A stretch of DNA of 9,032 bases from Firmicutes bacterium UBA5766 (GTDB lineage Bacteria > Bacillota > Desulfotomaculia > Desulfotomaculales > Nap2-2B), in assembly GCA_002418775.1 (NCBI GenBank), contig DIEU01000022.1:1-9032 (forward strand), read 5' to 3'. This document shows positions 6,848-9,032 of this stretch, one piece after another. The notes beneath the pieces are model-generated. The model had not been told where the DNA came from, searched no databases, and saw only the letters and a program-made list of their open reading frames with translations. A program made the position numbers and the translations under genes. Every line of letters begins with the position of its first letter. Positions within the stretch are counted from its first letter, which is position 1.

Positions 6848-6958
6848 ATGAATCAGGACACCGTTTGTTGTTCACAGGTGATCGACTTTGATATTTGTCA
6901 AGGGAGCGGTGTTGTTGAAACATACCGCAATGTCAGCAACCCCGCCCCTTTGAAATAA
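6848..6958 (+). CDS. Possible 36-codon ORF abutting yhbH (doubtful)
   Basis: An ATG follows the yhbH stop with no gap and opens a 36-codon frame ending in TAA at 6958. It starts MNQDTVCCSQVIDFDICQG, with three Cys in the first 17 residues. I do not recognise it. There is no separate Shine-Dalgarno site, so translation would depend on termination-reinitiation from yhbH. It occupies nearly all of the gap before the convergent gene at 6965. It may be chance, or a remnant left where the downstream sequence was replaced. A stem gcggt/accgc at 6906-6928 overlaps it but has no T-run. Confidence 0.15.
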   Translation: MNQDTVCCSQVIDFDICQGSGVVETYRNVSNPAPLK

Positions 6959-6964
6959 ATCATA

Positions 6965-7786
6965 TTAAAAAGTCGATATTGGTGGAACAGGATCTTCCTC
7001 AAAATCCAAAACCTTTATATGATTAACGTCAGTAACCCTAAAAACAAAGTAATCTTTAACACACTGTGTTTTACTAATATTGAAAGACAAAGAATCTCTT
7101 TTGTTTTCCCCTGGTAATAATGTAACACCCAGGCTTCCAAAGTTAAGACCGGAGATATCATTGGGATTTTGAGAAATATTATCACTCTTGATGAAATCAG
7201 CTCTCCATCTGATATCTTTTATCATCTGATTAGTCAAATTTACTAAATTGAAACTTAGACAAACACTCCTGTCACCATTCTCCAGTAACTCAACTTTTTC
7301 TGTTAAGTTCGTAACAGCAATTGGGTTTTGAAGGTTTTCTGCAGCAGGAGATATAGTAACTTTATTCAGCTTAGGATTCCATTCTACTCCTAATCCTAAT
7401 CCGTCACTAAAAAACTTTACAGGCACATAAAGCACATTATTACGCATTTGTGGTTTTACAGGCAAATAAAGAGTGTTTTTGTTTTTGTCATTATAGATTA
7501 GATTTGAATAAAATTTAAGACTAAACGTATCCGGAGTATTGCCTACTGTTATTTTTTTTGCATTATCCCACCTGACAGGTATTTTCAAAATTTCGCATGT
7601 CTGACGCAGTGGAATAAGATTATATCCATTAAGACAGTATGGTAAGGCATTATTATAGACAATATTTCTGTCATTACTGAATGCAACTGTTACAACTGAT
7701 CCTCGGGCGGGACTAGACTGAACAAAAGCGAAGAATGCTGTTATAATGCATATAATTAATTTAACTGTCTTTGCAACGTTATTCAT
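6965..7786 (-). CDS. Secreted protein with copper amine oxidase N-terminal-like (stalk) domain
   Basis: The product has 273 residues. The N-terminus is a signal peptide: Lys-containing start, hydrophobic core at about 9-23 (KLIICIITAFFAFVQ), and likely cleavage after SPARG near 29. Residues about 50-147 resemble the Cu_amine_oxidN1 stalk fold common in secreted clostridial proteins: LNGYNLIPLRQTCEILKIPV, then VRWDNAKKITVG, then NVLYVPVKFFSDGLGLGVEW and KVTISP. This fold is structural and does not imply amine oxidase activity. The remainder (about 155-273) is beta-rich, with a FxxxNxTNQ-type pattern that could be an extracellular Ig-like or FxLYD-like domain; that part is inferred. The ATG is preceded on its strand by agggagag (7793-7800). 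The gene is AT-rich compared with lonA-yhbH and convergent with yhbH. It is probably transcribed with the 328-residue gene upstream of it. Confidence 0.8.
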   Translation of the reverse strand: MNNVAKTVKLIICIITAFFAFVQSSPARGSVVTVAFSNDRNIVYNNALPYCLNGYNLIPLRQTCEILKIPVRWDNAKKITVGNTPDTFSLKFYSNLIYNDKNKNTLYLPVKPQMRNNVLYVPVKFFSDGLGLGVEWNPKLNKVTISPAAENLQNPIAVTNLTEKVELLENGDRSVCLSFNLVNLTNQMIKDIRWRADFIKSDNISQNPNDISGLNFGSLGVTLLPGENKRDSLSFNISKTQCVKDYFVFRVTDVNHIKVLDFEEDPVPPISTF

Positions 7787-7810
7787 AAAAGTCTCTCCCT
7801 ATGATAAATT

Positions 7811-7848
7811 TAGGGGCACGATAAAATATTTATTTATCATTGCCCCTA
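7811..7848 (-). terminator. Long hairpin between the two secreted-protein genes, weak terminator or attenuator
   Basis: Eight-base arms taggggca (7811-7818) and tgccccta (7841-7848) enclose a second nested stem, gataaa (7820-7825) and tttatc (7833-7838). On the minus strand the hairpin is followed only by aaatttatc, a poor U-run, so termination after the 328-residue gene is probably partial. On the plus strand it is followed by gctattttta, also imperfect. An alternative pairing of atgataaat (7801-7809) with atttatcat (7832-7840) competes with the main fold. Confidence 0.5.
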
Positions 7849-7862
7849 GCTATTTTTAATTA

Positions 7863-8849
7863 TTATGGAATATTTATATTAACCGTTTCGTTATAATATT
7901 TATTAGTCTCAGTTACAGATACATAACTTGTTGAAATATGTTCACTTGTATCTGACGTTCCCCATAAATGCATGTTCGCAGGAGTAGCAATATATATATT
8001 TTGCCAGATATTATTACGAGAATAGGAATTTGTATTATTTACCAGTAATGTGGTTAATCTACGTAACTTTTGGCTCGAGGACGCATCAAACTTTGTACTA
8101 CCACATCCACTAGTATACAAAATAGTCTCACTTCCTCCACTATATTCATACCTAAAAGCAAGCTGGTTGTCTTGTGGAACATATAGTCTCATAAAGACAC
8201 GCGTACCCGGAGATATCCCACTAGTTGGTTTCCAATCCGCTACCCAGGTTCCATTAAAATTATGGTAAACCCACCACTTGTTGTTGTAAATGCCAGACGC
8301 ATAAAACAAACCACATTCATCGTTTACTCCAGATGTATTTTCAATACCAAAATAATTATAAGCTGCCTCTCCTGAACTATCAACACCTCTAAGATTAGAA
8401 CTGGTTGGAAGGTTAATATAACCCTCACATTTTCGGTAACCATTTTTGCTTTTTACGCGTCTATATGGTTCATAAGTGGCTAAAGTCCCAATATCATTTG
8501 ATAAGTCTAGTTCTTTTTCTTGTAAAACAGGTACCTTCTGACCGGTCTTCAATGTAACCATACCATTTCCATCTACTTTATAGACATCAATTTTCAATAA
8601 TCCTTCTTTCTCGTTATATGAATAACCCAAATCTGTATTTATTATTGTAACATTGTCACGATCAGTTTCTTCAAGAAATGGTATGGAATTTTTAAGCTCA
8701 GATTCCAATTGAATTTTTATATCCTCTTCGCTTCCTTTTTGTGAAACATAGGATTGAGCTTGTGTTACACATATCATGTTTACTATAAAGCAAAATGATA
8801 TTACAACAAATGTAATTAAGTTAATAATAGGTTTTTTAAAAGTATTCAT
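7863..8849 (-). CDS. Secreted protein of unknown family
   Basis: I do not recognise this protein. The product has 328 residues. It starts with a clear signal peptide: MNTFKK, hydrophobic core at about 9-28, likely cleavage after TQAQS (29-33). Residues 35-125 look like a charged mixed alpha/beta propeptide-like region (SEEDIKIQLESELKNSIPFLEE). After about 137 it becomes rich in Tyr, Trp, Asn, Ser and Gly with an expected beta-sandwich character: EGYINLP (142-148), NYFGIEN, NKWWVYHNFNGTWVADWKP (190-208), RVFMRLYV, LAFRYEYSGGSETILY. This resembles YrpD-like or lectin-like secreted proteins only in general style. The mature part has three Cys (141, 179, 249), so at most one disulfide. There is no LPXTG or other anchor. 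The ribosome binding site on its strand is agaggat (8860-8866), about 10 bases before the ATG. The DNA is AT-rich. Confidence 0.7.
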   Translation of the reverse strand: MNTFKKPIINLITFVVISFCFIVNMICVTQAQSYVSQKGSEEDIKIQLESELKNSIPFLEETDRDNVTIINTDLGYSYNEKEGLLKIDVYKVDGNGMVTLKTGQKVPVLQEKELDLSNDIGTLATYEPYRRVKSKNGYRKCEGYINLPTSSNLRGVDSSGEAAYNYFGIENTSGVNDECGLFYASGIYNNKWWVYHNFNGTWVADWKPTSGISPGTRVFMRLYVPQDNQLAFRYEYSGGSETILYTSGCGSTKFDASSSQKLRRLTTLLVNNTNSYSRNNIWQNIYIATPANMHLWGTSDTSEHISTSYVSVTETNKYYNETVNINIP

Positions 8850-8926
8850 CGTTATATATCCTCTCTTTTAATTTTAATGTACTTGTAGATTCATTTAGGT
8901 TAGTAATGTTCAATGGAAATGGAAAT

Positions 8927-8954
8927 CGTATAAAGCATATAACTAATCAGTCGA
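8927..8954 (-). promoter_or_regulatory. Candidate promoter for the 328-residue secreted protein gene
   Basis: Read on the minus strand, TCGACT (8954-8949) and TATACG (8932-8927) are separated by 16 bases. Each has four of six matches to sigma-A consensus. Transcription would start near 8920, leaving a leader of about 70 bases. The match is modest and the surrounding DNA is AT-rich. Confidence 0.25.
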
Positions 8955-8982
8955 CCTGAAATAGGGACTTATCGCTTACAAA

Positions 8983-9002
8983 AAAAGCTAATGGTTGCTT
9001 TT
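8983..9002. repeat. Small AT-rich hairpin at the right edge
   Basis: Six-base arms aaaagc (8983-8988) and gctttt (8997-9002) surround an 8-base loop, with T-rich sequence on the plus side and further T on the minus side. It could be a weak terminator for a neighbour beyond the edge. The low GC of the stem makes this doubtful. I see no other gene in 8850-9032. Confidence 0.25.
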
Positions 9003-9032
9003 ATTATTAAAATCCTTACTTGCACAGTGGTG

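Noticed and set aside
8941..9032. Riboswitch, such as c-di-GMP type, in the leader of the 328-residue gene
   Set aside because: A few short motifs looked similar on the minus strand, but the conserved core and stem layout of known classes were absent.

Overview
The window looks like a chromosomal segment from an endospore-forming Firmicute of the clostridial/Peptococcaceae type (Desulfotomaculum/Pelotomaculum-like). This is an inference. It rests on a LonA plus YsxC/EngB pair, a Bacillus-like PrkA (my recollection of B. subtilis PrkA aligns almost end to end), a YhbH/DUF444 partner, strong GGAGG-type ribosome binding sites, and a secreted protein with a copper-amine-oxidase-N (stalk) domain. 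No search was run, so the genus is not established.

Layout. Positions 1-620 carry no convincing gene. They hold an AT-rich leader, two hairpins (about 214-271), a cluster of three 37-bp hairpin repeats plus two truncated copies (311-458), an intrinsic terminator (495-521), and a candidate extended -10 promoter with an inverted repeat in the lon leader (564-601). Positions 621-3616 are a two-gene operon, lonA and engB (ysxC), whose stop and start overlap in ATGA. After a 174-bp AT-rich gap comes a second two-gene operon on the same strand, prkA and yhbH (3791-6847), with a 12-bp gap. The spoVR gene that often follows yhbH in spore formers is not present here.

At about 6960 the composition drops sharply, from roughly half GC to roughly mid-thirties GC by eye, and the strand switches. 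Two minus-strand genes follow: a 328-aa secreted protein of unknown family (7863-8849) and, downstream of it, a 273-aa secreted stalk-domain protein (6965-7786), with a long hairpin between them. This right end looks like an accessory or transferred segment.

How the genes work together: LonA is the general ATP-dependent quality-control protease. EngB is an essential GTPase for 50S ribosome assembly. PrkA and YhbH are a conserved pair tied to sporulation or stationary-phase stress in the Bacillus and enteric literature. The two secreted proteins may form a surface-exposed module, but no function can be assigned. Nothing here is clearly a new defence or mobile system. The points most worth a second look are the hairpin repeat cluster before lon, the AT-rich pair of secreted proteins, the two Cys pairs in PrkA, and the lonA-engB-prkA-yhbH linkage.
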